Of a DNA stretch of 42,024 nucleotides, positions 16,574 through 24,790 are shown one piece after another (within the stretch, counting starts at the first letter, position 1; the number at the start of each line of letters is the position of its first letter). The stretch spans positions 1-42,024 of the forward strand of contig CADEGR010000026.1 in assembly GCA_902826935.1 (NCBI GenBank), read 5' to 3'. A program made the position numbers and the translations under genes. This DNA is from an uncultured Alphaproteobacteria bacterium (lineage in GTDB: Bacteria; Pseudomonadota; Alphaproteobacteria; Geminicoccales; Geminicoccaceae). The notes under the pieces were generated by a model. It made no database searches. It saw only the letters and a program-made list of their open reading frames with translations, and was not told the DNA's origin.

Positions 16574-17199
16574 CGACCGGCCTCATCATCGACGACCATC
16601 CGATCACCCATCTCGGCTGCCGCAGGCTGCTGCAGGAAGCGGGGGTGGACGAGGTGCTCACCGCACGCAGCGCCGAGGATGGCTACAGCCTCGCCAGCCA
16701 GCATCAGCCGACCTTGATCGTGCTCGACCTGGGCCTGCCCGGCGTCGGTGGCCTGGCGATGATCGGGCGCCTGCTGGAGAAGACGCCGGGCGTGAGGATT
16801 CTGATCTTCAGCATGCACGACGACCCGATCTTCGCCGCGCGCGCGTTGGAAGCGGGCGCCCACGGCTACCTTTCGAAGACCGTGAAGCCCGAGGAGTTCA
16901 TTGCCGCGATCAACGCGCTGCGTGCGGGCAAGGTCTATTTGGAGCACGGCATCGCGACCCGCCTCGCCGTGCTCCATTCAGGCCGCAGCCAGCATCCCCT
17001 GGTGGCGTTGTCCGCGCGCGAATTGCAGGTCCTGCGGCTGATCGGCCAGGGCCGCCGGCACAGCGCGATCGCCGAGCAGCTCAATCTCAGCTACAAGACG
17101 GTCGCCAACACCAGCTCGCTCCTGAAGTCCAAGCTCGGCGCCAAGACGCTCGCCGACCTGATCCGCATCGCCATCGAAAACAGCGAATCGACCGTATGA
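16570..17199 (+). CDS. NarL/LuxR-family response regulator, MxaX-like position
   Basis: This is a DNA-binding response regulator, 209 residues. The receiver domain has the acidic pair D8-D9, phospho-acceptor D53 (VLDLGLPG), S81 and K103 (YLSKTVK). The LuxR-type helix-turn-helix occupies about 143-205 (LSARELQVLRLIGQG, then AIAEQLNLSYKTVANTSSLLKSKL). All phosphorylation residues are present. It is coupled to the kinase by an ATGA overlap and probably regulates the divergent xoxF unit, by analogy with MxaX/MoxX. Confidence 0.92.
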   Translation: MTTGLIIDDHPITHLGCRRLLQEAGVDEVLTARSAEDGYSLASQHQPTLIVLDLGLPGVGGLAMIGRLLEKTPGVRILIFSMHDDPIFAARALEAGAHGYLSKTVKPEEFIAAINALRAGKVYLEHGIATRLAVLHSGRSQHPLVALSARELQVLRLIGQGRRHSAIAEQLNLSYKTVANTSSLLKSKLGAKTLADLIRIAIENSESTV

Positions 17200-17265
17200 T
17201 GCCGGCAGGCCGTCAGCCCTGAGCCATGGCGGCAGCGGCGCGCCGGACTGCAGCCGATAGTCACC

Positions 17266-18189
17266 CTACTCGATGATCAGCTCCCCGGCGCGGCGCTTGA
17301 CCTTGGGTGCTTCGACCAACGGCTCGCGGCCGCCGCGCAGGATGCTGTTGCCTTCGTAGAGGTTGCGTTGGTCGATGGCCGGCGGGTCGAGCCAGTCGGA
17401 CTCCTTGATCTGGCCGCTCTGGCCGTAGGCATCGAGGGCGTTCTGGTAGCAGATCTTCCGGATCTGCTCGGCCGGGATGCCGCGCTCGGCCGCCAGCTTC
17501 GCGGTCTTGGCGACGCCCAAGGGCTCCGAGATGCCCCAGTCACAGGCCGAATCGACGATGATGCCGGCGGCACCGTACTGGCGCACGATCTCGACCATCC
17601 GCTCATTGCCCATCTTGGTCGAGGGGTAGATGGAAAAGCCAGCCCAGAAGCCCCGGTCCAGCACCTCCTGTACCGTCTCCTCGTTGTTGTGGTCGACCAC
17701 CACCATCCGCGGCGCAATGCCGTGCTCCACGACCACGTCCATCGAACGTGAGGTGCCGCGCTTCTTGTCGCGATGCGGCGTGTGGATCATGACCGGCAAA
17801 TCGAGCTCCTTGGCCAGCTCGAGCTGGAGGCGAAAATACTTGTCCTCCGCCGGCGTCTGCTCGTCGTAGCCAATCTCGCCGATGGCCACGACGCCGTCCT
17901 TGAGCGCAAAGCGGGGCAGGATCGCCATGACCTCCTCGGCCAGCTCCTCGTTGTTGGCCTCCTTGGAGTTCAGGCCGATCGTGCAGTAATGCCGGATCCC
18001 GAACTGCCCGGCCCGAAAGCGCTCCCAGCCGACGATCGTCGAGAGGTAGTCGATATAGGTGCCGACATAGGTGCGCGGCTGGCCGATCCAGAAGGCCGGC
18101 TCAATCACGGCGACCACGCCCGCTGCGGCCATCGCTTCGTAGTCGTCCGTGGTCCGCGAGATCATGTGGGTATGCGGATCGATGAACAT
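17266..18189 (-). CDS. EboB-like TatD-family metal-dependent hydrolase
   Basis: This is an amidohydrolase-superfamily TIM barrel of the TatD type. Metal ligands are seen in order: H6 and H8 in DPHTH, the Glu of GEIGYDE, the His of MIHTPHRD, the His of VVDHNNEE, and the Asp of DSACDWG. Its 307 residues exceed ordinary TatD (about 260), with an extra C-terminal extension from about residue 265. TatD-like EboB proteins of ebo clusters have this form. It is the last gene of the minus-strand operon, 48 bases after EboA. No signal peptide is present, so it acts in the cytosol. The substrate is unknown. Confidence 0.82.
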   Translation of the reverse strand: MFIDPHTHMISRTTDDYEAMAAAGVVAVIEPAFWIGQPRTYVGTYIDYLSTIVGWERFRAGQFGIRHYCTIGLNSKEANNEELAEEVMAILPRFALKDGVVAIGEIGYDEQTPAEDKYFRLQLELAKELDLPVMIHTPHRDKKRGTSRSMDVVVEHGIAPRMVVVDHNNEETVQEVLDRGFWAGFSIYPSTKMGNERMVEIVRQYGAAGIIVDSACDWGISEPLGVAKTAKLAAERGIPAEQIRKICYQNALDAYGQSGQIKESDWLDPPAIDQRNLYEGNSILRGGREPLVEAPKVKRRAGELIIE

Positions 18190-18237
18190 GACGCTTATCT
18201 CCAGACCGCCCGTGCATCCGAGCGCCGATTGGCGCCG

Positions 18238-19191
18238 CTAGAGCTGCTTGGCATGACTGTCCCAGGACAGCTTGCCCGCGGCAATGGCCTGCGCCAGCTC
18301 CGGCGCGCCCGCCAGGAGCGCATCAGCCCGAGGGTCGCGGCGGTCAGCCAAAGCGAGCGCCGCGGCCTGGCGCTCGACGCTGCTGCCGGTCGCCAGAACC
18401 CGTTGCAGATCGCCTAGCGCCGCCTCGTCGGCATGGCGCCCGACGCAGCGCCAGAGCTCCGGCGTGACCGGCCGGCCCGCGGCCCAGCGCTCATGGGCAT
18501 AGTCGCAGAGCATGCGCGCGAGGGACGCGTTGGCGCGCTCGTCCAGACCCTGGATGGGGGCCAGCCGGCTGCCGATGAACAGCGCCTTCAGCACCATGTG
18601 GTTCCAGCGGTTCTCGTCGAAGCGCTCGCGTGGATAGGGGCTGCGATGCGCGACCGCCTCGAAGACGGCGCGCATGTTGGTCCGGGTGCCCTCGCCCGCC
18701 TGGCTTTCGAGCAGCTCCGGGGCCGGGTAGAGGGGCAAGCCCCGATAGAAAGCCACGGCCTCGCCGAGATCCGCCGTCCGGCAGAGCTGGCGAAAGCGCT
18801 CGGCGAAGGCTGGGCCGGCACCACCTGCCTCGAGCAGGAACACCAGCCGCGCCGCCTGATCGACCGAAAGTCCCCTCGGATCCCAGCCCGGGCGAGCCGC
18901 TGCCGCCTGGTCGAGGTCGCCTGGCTGCAGCGCCAGATCGTCCTTGCCGAGCTTTCTCGGCACGTAGCCCAGCGCCAGATAGAGATCGCGCTCGCTGGCA
19001 CCGCCGGCCAGCTTGGCCTGCTGCTCTTCGAACCAGGTCCGGGCTGGCTCGGCCAGCTGGCGGCGAAGCCAGACGCACAACAGATCCTTCGGCTGCGACA
19101 ACGGACCCTCCAGAATGAAACCCTGCGCGACCAAGCCTGGACGCGGCACCTGCGACGACCGGGCGACGGTCGCAACAGGCAAAGCGCCCAT
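18238..19191 (-). CDS. EboA-family protein
   Basis: This is a helical, HEAT-like protein of the EboA type, found only in ebo clusters and thought to act in precursor handling. Recognisable parts are the LCVWLRRQLAEPARTWFEEQ opening, YLALGYVPRKLGK, the VFEAVAHRSPYPRERFDENRWNHMVLKALFIG core, and a C-terminal two-helix tail (ALADRRDPRADALLAG). 317 residues with no signal peptide or catalytic motif. The start is uncertain because the first 25 residues do not resemble the family. It lies 30 bases after a PQQ-type dehydrogenase gene and just before eboB in one operon. Confidence 0.8.
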   Translation of the reverse strand: MGALPVATVARSSQVPRPGLVAQGFILEGPLSQPKDLLCVWLRRQLAEPARTWFEEQQAKLAGGASERDLYLALGYVPRKLGKDDLALQPGDLDQAAAARPGWDPRGLSVDQAARLVFLLEAGGAGPAFAERFRQLCRTADLGEAVAFYRGLPLYPAPELLESQAGEGTRTNMRAVFEAVAHRSPYPRERFDENRWNHMVLKALFIGSRLAPIQGLDERANASLARMLCDYAHERWAAGRPVTPELWRCVGRHADEAALGDLQRVLATGSSVERQAAALALADRRDPRADALLAGAPELAQAIAAGKLSWDSHAKQL

Positions 19192-19221
19192 GCGACCGTC
19201 GCTCCTGCTCCGCCTTCGGAC

Positions 19222-20868
19222 CTAGCCCTTCTTGGTCACGGTCCAGATGACGCCTGACTTCGGCACCGTGTAGAACGGCGATGCCATGCTGAAGTCGGTG
19301 AAGACCTCGCCATAGTCGACAATGTACATGGTCTTGCCGTCATTGGAGAACACCACGTCGTTGGGGCGCTCGAGGCCGCCGCGGTTCTCCTCCTTCTGGT
19401 AGGCGCTGGGCCCCATGTCGATGTTGCGGGCGAAGTAGCTCCATTTGACGCCCGAGGGCTCCATGAAGTGCACCTGCAGGATCGCCGGCCAGGTCGGGAC
19501 CAGGCTTTCCGGTCCGGTGTCCAGGATGCCGTAGACTGCGCCGAACAGATCGTTGTCGGCACCGAAGCCCGAAGCGCTCCAGGCGATGCCATCGATCGGG
19601 TTGTTGGTGTCCCATTCCAGGATCGGGTTGATGTAGCCGTTCGGATTGGGATTGGCGATTGCGAGCGGCACGCCGCGGGTGCCGTTGACATGATGCTGGA
19701 AGCGATAGGGAATCCCCGCCGGGATGAACGGCTCCTGGCCGATATAGAGGTTGGGATAGGGCCGCTCGATCGGGTTGCCACGATAGTGGGTCCAGCCGTA
19801 GCGCTTGCCAGTCACGAACAGGAAACCCTCTTTGTCGGGAAAGCCGCCGTCCTGGCCCATCTCGGTGACCAGCCAGATCTTCTCGGCGCCATTGGCGATC
19901 CGCCGGTTGCCGAGATCGTTGGCGCCATTGTCGGACACGGCGAGCGCGTTCTCGAAGCGCGAGCCCTTGGGGCCGAAGGCGACGCCGGACTGGTTGCGGA
20001 AGCCCATGGCGTAGACTTCCATCTGCTCATGCGGATAGTAGCCTTCGCCGTCCTTGGCATCGAGCTTGACCCGCATCACCGAGCCGCCGCAGGGCTTTTG
20101 CGCCTTGATCTGCATGCCCGGCTCGGCCGCCACCCCGACCGGCAGGAATGCGCCGGTCAGCCGGCCATCCGAAGACCGGACATTGAGGCCGGTATGGACG
20201 ATGTCGCGGCACATCGGGTCATGCGGCGTCGTGCCGTGGCCGTCTTGATGCTTGACCCAGAACGGATCCTCGGGGATGTCGGTCCAGCCGTGATTGTCGG
20301 GATCGGCAAATCCGGTGTTGCTGGGCAGCCCGAGCGCGAAATACAAATAGCCGTCCTTGCAGGTCACGCCGCCATTGCGGTGGTCGCCGATGAACAGATC
20401 CTTGATGATTGGCTTGAGCTCGCCGTTGATGCCGTCAATCTCCCAGATCTTCTCGGCGTATTCCGGGATGTAGACCTTGCCATTCTCGGCGCAGTAGCTG
20501 ATCTCGTTCATCACCGTGGTGAAGGTGCCCTTGCCGATCTCCTTGATCAGCTTGCCCTGGGGATCGAACACCTTGACATGCGCCGGCTCGAATTGGTCGG
20601 CATCCGGGCTGCCCAGCAGCGGCGTCGCCACCGCCACCCAAAGATTGCCTTCGCCGTCCACCGTGGCCGAGGAGGGCGCGCCCAAGCCCTTCACCAGCAC
20701 GCCGACCTCATAGCCCTCCGGCACCACGACCTTGGCCGGATTAGGCTCGACGGCGATCCGCTTGGCCCAGTCGCCCGATTCGCCAGTCCCCTGCATGTCG
20801 GCGGTCGCCACCGATCCCGTGGCGAGCCAGAGGCTCGCCGAGATCGCGACCATCGTCGTCGGTCTCAT
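19222..20868 (-). CDS. Soluble-glucose-dehydrogenase-like (PQQ) beta-propeller oxidoreductase
   Basis: This is a secreted six-bladed propeller of the sorbosone/soluble glucose dehydrogenase superfamily. After a signal peptide (residues 1-23) come VVPEGYEVGVLVKGLGAPSS and repeated NLWVA, KVYIPEYAEKIWEID and YLYFALGLPSN blades. H163 in GDHRNGG and R291 in GFRNQSG align by eye with the catalytic His and PQQ-binding Arg of soluble glucose dehydrogenase. The 548 residues are longer than typical, with a large C-terminal insertion containing several Trp/Tyr. ATG 20868 has AGGGGGG upstream. Its neighbours are two small cytochromes upstream and eboA downstream. The substrate is unknown; whether it binds PQQ needs testing. 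Confidence 0.75.
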   Translation of the reverse strand: MRPTTMVAISASLWLATGSVATADMQGTGESGDWAKRIAVEPNPAKVVVPEGYEVGVLVKGLGAPSSATVDGEGNLWVAVATPLLGSPDADQFEPAHVKVFDPQGKLIKEIGKGTFTTVMNEISYCAENGKVYIPEYAEKIWEIDGINGELKPIIKDLFIGDHRNGGVTCKDGYLYFALGLPSNTGFADPDNHGWTDIPEDPFWVKHQDGHGTTPHDPMCRDIVHTGLNVRSSDGRLTGAFLPVGVAAEPGMQIKAQKPCGGSVMRVKLDAKDGEGYYPHEQMEVYAMGFRNQSGVAFGPKGSRFENALAVSDNGANDLGNRRIANGAEKIWLVTEMGQDGGFPDKEGFLFVTGKRYGWTHYRGNPIERPYPNLYIGQEPFIPAGIPYRFQHHVNGTRGVPLAIANPNPNGYINPILEWDTNNPIDGIAWSASGFGADNDLFGAVYGILDTGPESLVPTWPAILQVHFMEPSGVKWSYFARNIDMGPSAYQKEENRGGLERPNDVVFSNDGKTMYIVDYGEVFTDFSMASPFYTVPKSGVIWTVTKKG

Positions 20869-20957
20869 GCCTGTCCCCCCTGTTTGAGCCTGGCGAATGC
20901 GCCCTGCTCGTTGCTTTCTGGCGCTCGCTTCGATCGGGCTCGTCCGGCCCGGTTGCT

Positions 20958-21323
20958 TCAATACGTCGGCAGCTTGCGGATATGGGCGACGACGTCCTTG
21001 ATGTCCTGGTCGGAGAGCTTCGTCTTCCAGGCCGGCATGTAGCCGCTCTTGCCGAACGCGGCCCCGCCATCCGCGATCACCTCGAACAGATAGCTGTCGG
21101 ACATCTGATCGATGTAGCCTTGCTTGGTCAGATTCTGGATATGCGGCATGAAGGTGTGGGCGCCGCCGCGGCCGTCCTCGCCGTGGCAGCCTCTGCAGAA
21201 TTGCTTGAAGATCTTGGCGCCGTGCTCGGCGTTGCCATCGGTGAAGCGCTCGATCTCGTCAGCCGCTTGCGCGGCACATAGACCCAGCCAGCAGCCCAGC
21301 AGGTAGCCTGCGACCCGACGCAT
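20958..21323 (-). CDS. Small periplasmic cytochrome c
   Basis: This is a monoheme class I cytochrome c, 121 residues. A signal peptide ends near CAAQA. The heme motif is C43-R-G-C46-H47 in FCRGCHGEDGRGG. The sixth ligand is likely the Met in KSGYMPAW, followed by the usual LSDQDIKDVVAHIRKL helix. It lies between two quinoprotein-like genes, 57 bases from the other cytochrome, and is likely an electron acceptor for one of them. Confidence 0.9.
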   Translation of the reverse strand: MRRVAGYLLGCWLGLCAAQAADEIERFTDGNAEHGAKIFKQFCRGCHGEDGRGGAHTFMPHIQNLTKQGYIDQMSDSYLFEVIADGGAAFGKSGYMPAWKTKLSDQDIKDVVAHIRKLPTY

Positions 21324-21380
21324 CCTCCCCTCCTGCGGTCCGGACCGGCGCCCTTGGCGAGCGTTTTTTGACGTGTCTCC

Positions 21381-21725
21381 CTAGTTGGAGAATATATCGC
21401 TTTTGACGTAAGCCGTCAGCGCCATACGCTCGTCCTGGGAAAAAACATCTTCCCATGGCGGCATCTTGCGAAACCCGTAGGTGATCCGGAGATAGACGTC
21501 CTCGGGCGTGAGCTTGCGCGGCTTCAGCTTGGGGGCCTTGCCCGGGTAGGCGCCCTTGCCGTGGCACTTGACGCATTGCTGCTTGAACAGCTTGTGGCCC
21601 AGCTCGATGTTGGCCGGTTCCTTCAGATAGGCGTCGGTGAAGGCCGGATCATCCGCCCAGGCCATCGGCACGATTGCCACGCCGGCGAGCAACGCGATCA
21701 GCAGAGCCAAGCTTCGGTGCTTCAC
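21381..21725 (-). CDS. Small periplasmic cytochrome c
   Basis: This is a second monoheme cytochrome c, 114 residues from GTG 21725. That start has GGGAGG a few bases upstream and gives a clean signal peptide (SLALLIALLAGVAIVPMAWA). The heme motif is C51-V-K-C54-H55. The likely axial Met is in GFRKMPPWED. The neighbouring cytochrome is clearly different in sequence, so this is not a recent duplication. A 15-base-pair hairpin lies just upstream, between it and the preceding dehydrogenase gene. Confidence 0.88.
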   Translation of the reverse strand: MKHRSLALLIALLAGVAIVPMAWADDPAFTDAYLKEPANIELGHKLFKQQCVKCHGKGAYPGKAPKLKPRKLTPEDVYLRITYGFRKMPPWEDVFSQDERMALTAYVKSDIFSN

Positions 21726-21766
21726 CTCACCCTCCCAACCTTCGCGCATCAAGCCCGTGAGATGAA

Positions 21767-21801
21767 ATGGGCCTCTTTCCGTGGCCCGGAAAGAGGCCCA
21801 T
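21767..21801 (-). other. Strong intercistronic hairpin in the ebo-quinoprotein operon
   Basis: A perfect 15-base-pair inverted repeat (ATGGGCCTCTTTCCG and complement) encloses a 5-base loop in the 133-base gap between the first quinoprotein gene and the cytochrome. No U run follows on the minus strand, so it is not a standard terminator. It may stabilise the 5' message, mark an RNA processing site or attenuate transcription. Confidence 0.75.
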
Positions 21802-21858
21802 CGCTTGGCCTCACTCGATGACCCTGAGCGGGATCAATGCCGGCCGCTGTCGAGCTGC

Positions 21859-23160
21859 CTAGCTCGGCGGCACGATCTTGTAGATCTTGTCGAGGCCGCC
21901 GGCCGGCCCGGTGCTCACCGCGCTCAGCAGGTAGACCTCGCCCGCATTGTCCTGCGCGAAGGCCAGCACGTAGGGCAGCGGCCCGTCCATGTTGGTGACC
22001 TTCACGTTCTCCTTGGTCCAGCTGCCATCGGCGCCCTTGGTGGCGACAAACAGCTGACCGTCCATCGCGCCGAACGACTTGCTCCAATCGCCGAAGAAGT
22101 ACTTGCCGTCCCAGTCCTTGTGGCTACCGCGATAGACATAGCCGCCCGTGACCGAGATGCCCTCGCAGCCGTCCGGCTTGGCGGTGCAGTTCTTGTACTC
22201 GAGGATCGGCGCGATCATGTCGGTTTTGGCGCAGTCCTCGGGATGCTCGTTGGGCGCCAGGAAGTCGAAGCAGTGGTTCGCTTCCATCACCCGCCAGCCG
22301 TAGTTGCCGCCCTTCTGGATGATGCTGACCTCCTCGTAGCTGTTCTGCTGCACGTCGCCGCAGAACAGCTCGTTGGTGCCGCCCATGTCGAAGGAGCAGC
22401 GCCACGGATTGCGCAGCCCATAGGCCCAGATCTCCGGCAGCGCCGAGTCAGCCTGGCCGACGAAGGGATTGTCCGCCGGGATGCCGTGGCCGCCCTCGCC
22501 ATCCTCGTCGACGTTGATGCGCAGGATCTTGCCATGGGGCGAAAGCAGATCCTGGCCGTTGCCGATCTCGGGATTGTGGCCGATGCCCCAGTCGTTGGCG
22601 TAGCCGCCATCGCCGGTCGAGATGTAGAGCATCTTGTCGGGGCCGAACGCGATCCAGTGGCCATTGTGATTGAACTGCGGCCAGTCGAGCTGATTGACGA
22701 TCCGCTCGGAGCTGGTGTTCGCGACGTTCGGATCATCTTCCGAGACGGTCATCTCGGAGACGTAGGTGGTGTGCGCCCACCACAGCTTCTTGCCGAGATC
22801 GCCCTGTGGATTGATGGGCACGGTATAGGCGACATAGAACTTCTTGTTGGTGGCGAAGTCGGGGTGGAACGCGAGCCCCAGCAGGCCTTCCTCATCGAAG
22901 TCCGACAGCAGCGAGACCAGCTTGGTGCTGATATCGAGGAACGGCTCCTCGAGCACCTCGCCATCCTTGGTGAGGATCTTGATGAAGCCGTTCTGCTGGA
23001 TGATGAAGCGGCGATCGTCGCCCGGCGGCGAGACCATCGCCAGGGGATGAATCAGGCCGGATGCCACCTCCTCGAGCTTCACGTCGAACGCCATTGCGGG
23101 GCTCAGCGCACCGCAGACAATCGCAAGGGCGGTCGCCCCTGAGCATAGTTTCAGGACCAT
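21859..23160 (-). CDS. PQQ-dependent sugar dehydrogenase-like protein (soluble GDH family)
   Basis: This is a secreted beta-propeller oxidoreductase with a clear soluble glucose dehydrogenase pattern, 433 residues. Signal peptide: LKLCSGATALAIVCGALSPAMA. Family landmarks: LIHPLAM, EGLLGLAFHPDF, NHNGHW with the catalytic-position H165, GPDKMLYISTGDGG, and GLRNPWR with the PQQ-binding-position R250. The C-terminus has GGNYGWRVMEANHCF and TGGYVYRG, common to this family. ATG 23160 has GGAGG six bases upstream. It is the first gene of the minus-strand operon leading into the cytochromes, the second propeller, eboA and eboB. The substrate is unknown. Confidence 0.88.
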   Translation of the reverse strand: MVLKLCSGATALAIVCGALSPAMAFDVKLEEVASGLIHPLAMVSPPGDDRRFIIQQNGFIKILTKDGEVLEEPFLDISTKLVSLLSDFDEEGLLGLAFHPDFATNKKFYVAYTVPINPQGDLGKKLWWAHTTYVSEMTVSEDDPNVANTSSERIVNQLDWPQFNHNGHWIAFGPDKMLYISTGDGGYANDWGIGHNPEIGNGQDLLSPHGKILRINVDEDGEGGHGIPADNPFVGQADSALPEIWAYGLRNPWRCSFDMGGTNELFCGDVQQNSYEEVSIIQKGGNYGWRVMEANHCFDFLAPNEHPEDCAKTDMIAPILEYKNCTAKPDGCEGISVTGGYVYRGSHKDWDGKYFFGDWSKSFGAMDGQLFVATKGADGSWTKENVKVTNMDGPLPYVLAFAQDNAGEVYLLSAVSTGPAGGLDKIYKIVPPS

Positions 23161-23395
23161 GGTAGCCTCCCCATTTTTGGTCGGGCGCTTGCTGCCCGCC
23201 TTCTCGATTGAATTATTGACATCATGACATACCGAAATCGTGGCCAGCGCAAGAGGCAAGGGCGCTTAGAGTTTGTCCTAATCTTCTACTCATAATCTTT
23301 AGAGTTTCATTATCCGTCGAGAATTCTTCTTTTGATTTTAGACTCTTATGCGATCATCGCTGGCATGGCGCCTGAGCATTGGCTAGGCTCACCGC
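23161..23395. promoter_or_regulatory. AT-rich divergent control region with direct repeats
   Basis: This 235-base gene-free gap between divergent transcription units includes an unusually AT-rich stretch (about 23265-23350) in a high-G+C genome. TTAGAGTTT occurs at 23266-23274 and 23299-23307, exactly 33 bases apart (about three helical turns). A related TTAGACTCT occurs at 23338-23346. Nearer the minus-strand gene, TGACAT is repeated with two bases between (within 23213-23230). These are candidate regulator sites; no boxes were assigned. Confidence 0.5.
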
Positions 23396-24790
23396 ATGCA
23401 TCGGACGCTCGTGATCCTGGCGGTCGGCTTGGCTCCAGCCTTGGTCGGCGCCTACACCCCTCATTTGCAGCGCCTGGCGGCGCGCGGGGGCTTGCGGCCA
23501 CTGACCACCGTCACTCCGGCCGTCACCTGCAGCGCGCAGTCGACGCTGCTGACCGGCCTGCTGCCGGCGGGCCATGGCGCGGTGGCCAATGGCTGGTATT
23601 TCCGCGACCTGGCCGAGGTCTGGCTGTGGCGGCAATCCAACCGTCTGATCGCTGGCGAGATGGTCTGGGAGGCCGCCAAGCGACGCGATCCGGCCTTTAC
23701 CTGCGCCCAGATGTTCTGGTGGTACAACATGTATGGGACGGCCGATTGGAGCGCCACGCCCCGGCCGATGTACCCGGCCGATGGCCGCAAGATCCCCGAC
23801 CACTACGCCGAGCCGCCGGAGCTGCATGACGAGCTCGACCGGAAGCTCGGCCAGTTCCCCCTGTTCAAGTTCTGGGGTCCAGCCGCCGACATCACCTCGA
23901 GCCGCTGGATTGCGGAGGCCACGCTCCATGTCATGGCGACGCGTGATCCGACGCTCACGCTCTGCTATCTGCCGCATCTCGACTACAACCTGCAGCGCCT
24001 GGGGCCGGACCTGGCGCAGCCCCGGCTGCAGCAGGACCTGGCCGAGCTCGATCAGCTCTGCGGCCAGCTGATCGAGCAGGCCGAGCGGAGCGGCCGCCGG
24101 ATTCTGGTGGTCTCCGAATATGGCATCACGCCGGTCACCGATGCGGTGCACATCAACCGCGCTTTGCGCGAAGCTGGCCTGATCCGGGTGCGCGTCGAGC
24201 AAGGCCGCGAGGTTCTGGACCCTGGCGCCTCGCGCGCCTTTGCGCTCGCCGACCACCAGATCGCCCATGTCTATCTGCAGCACGGGGCCGACGCGGGCGC
24301 GATCAAGCAGCTGCTGGAGGGGCTGGACGGGGTCGAGCAGGTGCTGGACCATGACGGCAAGCGCGCCTTCGGCCTGGACCATCCGCGCTCGGGCGAGCTG
24401 GTCGCGATCGCCCGGCCGGATCGCTGGTTCAGCTACTACTACTGGCTGGACGACGCGCGCGCGCCGGATTTCGCGCGCACCGTCGATATCCACCGCAAGC
24501 CCGGCTATGACCCGGTCGAGCTGTTCGTCGATCCCGCGATCAGAATGCCGCCGCTCGCGATCGGCTGGCGCCTCGCCAAGCGCAAGCTTGGCCAGCGCAC
24601 GCTCCTGGACGTGATCTCGCTGAAGGACACCCAGCTGGTCAAAGGATCGCACGGCCGCCTGACCGACGATCCCCAGGACGGCCCGCTCGTGATCGGCAGC
24701 GAGCCGGACCTGCTGCCCGAAGGGCCGATCCACGCGACCGCCTTCAAGCAGCTGCTGCTCGACCACCTATTCGGCCGAGCCCCCGGCTAG
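23396..24790 (+). CDS. EboF-like nucleotide pyrophosphatase/phosphodiesterase-fold protein
   Basis: This is an alkaline-phosphatase-superfamily protein of the type I phosphodiesterase kind, 464 residues, as in ebo clusters. T44 (in TPAVTCSAQST) sits at the nucleophile position, ahead of LLTGLLPAGHG. D196 and H419 (KGSHGRL) match zinc ligands. However, by eye the first Asp is V10, the His of the usual PDxxGH is Q200, and the usual SDHG is S240-E-Y-G243. So the metal site differs from the classical enzyme. No signal peptide is evident. It is transcribed divergently from the quinoprotein operon, and its stop codon shares the palindrome CTAG with the eboC-like stop on the other strand. Family fairly sure, activity uncertain. 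Confidence 0.82.
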   Translation: MHRTLVILAVGLAPALVGAYTPHLQRLAARGGLRPLTTVTPAVTCSAQSTLLTGLLPAGHGAVANGWYFRDLAEVWLWRQSNRLIAGEMVWEAAKRRDPAFTCAQMFWWYNMYGTADWSATPRPMYPADGRKIPDHYAEPPELHDELDRKLGQFPLFKFWGPAADITSSRWIAEATLHVMATRDPTLTLCYLPHLDYNLQRLGPDLAQPRLQQDLAELDQLCGQLIEQAERSGRRILVVSEYGITPVTDAVHINRALREAGLIRVRVEQGREVLDPGASRAFALADHQIAHVYLQHGADAGAIKQLLEGLDGVEQVLDHDGKRAFGLDHPRSGELVAIARPDRWFSYYYWLDDARAPDFARTVDIHRKPGYDPVELFVDPAIRMPPLAIGWRLAKRKLGQRTLLDVISLKDTQLVKGSHGRLTDDPQDGPLVIGSEPDLLPEGPIHATAFKQLLLDHLFGRAPG

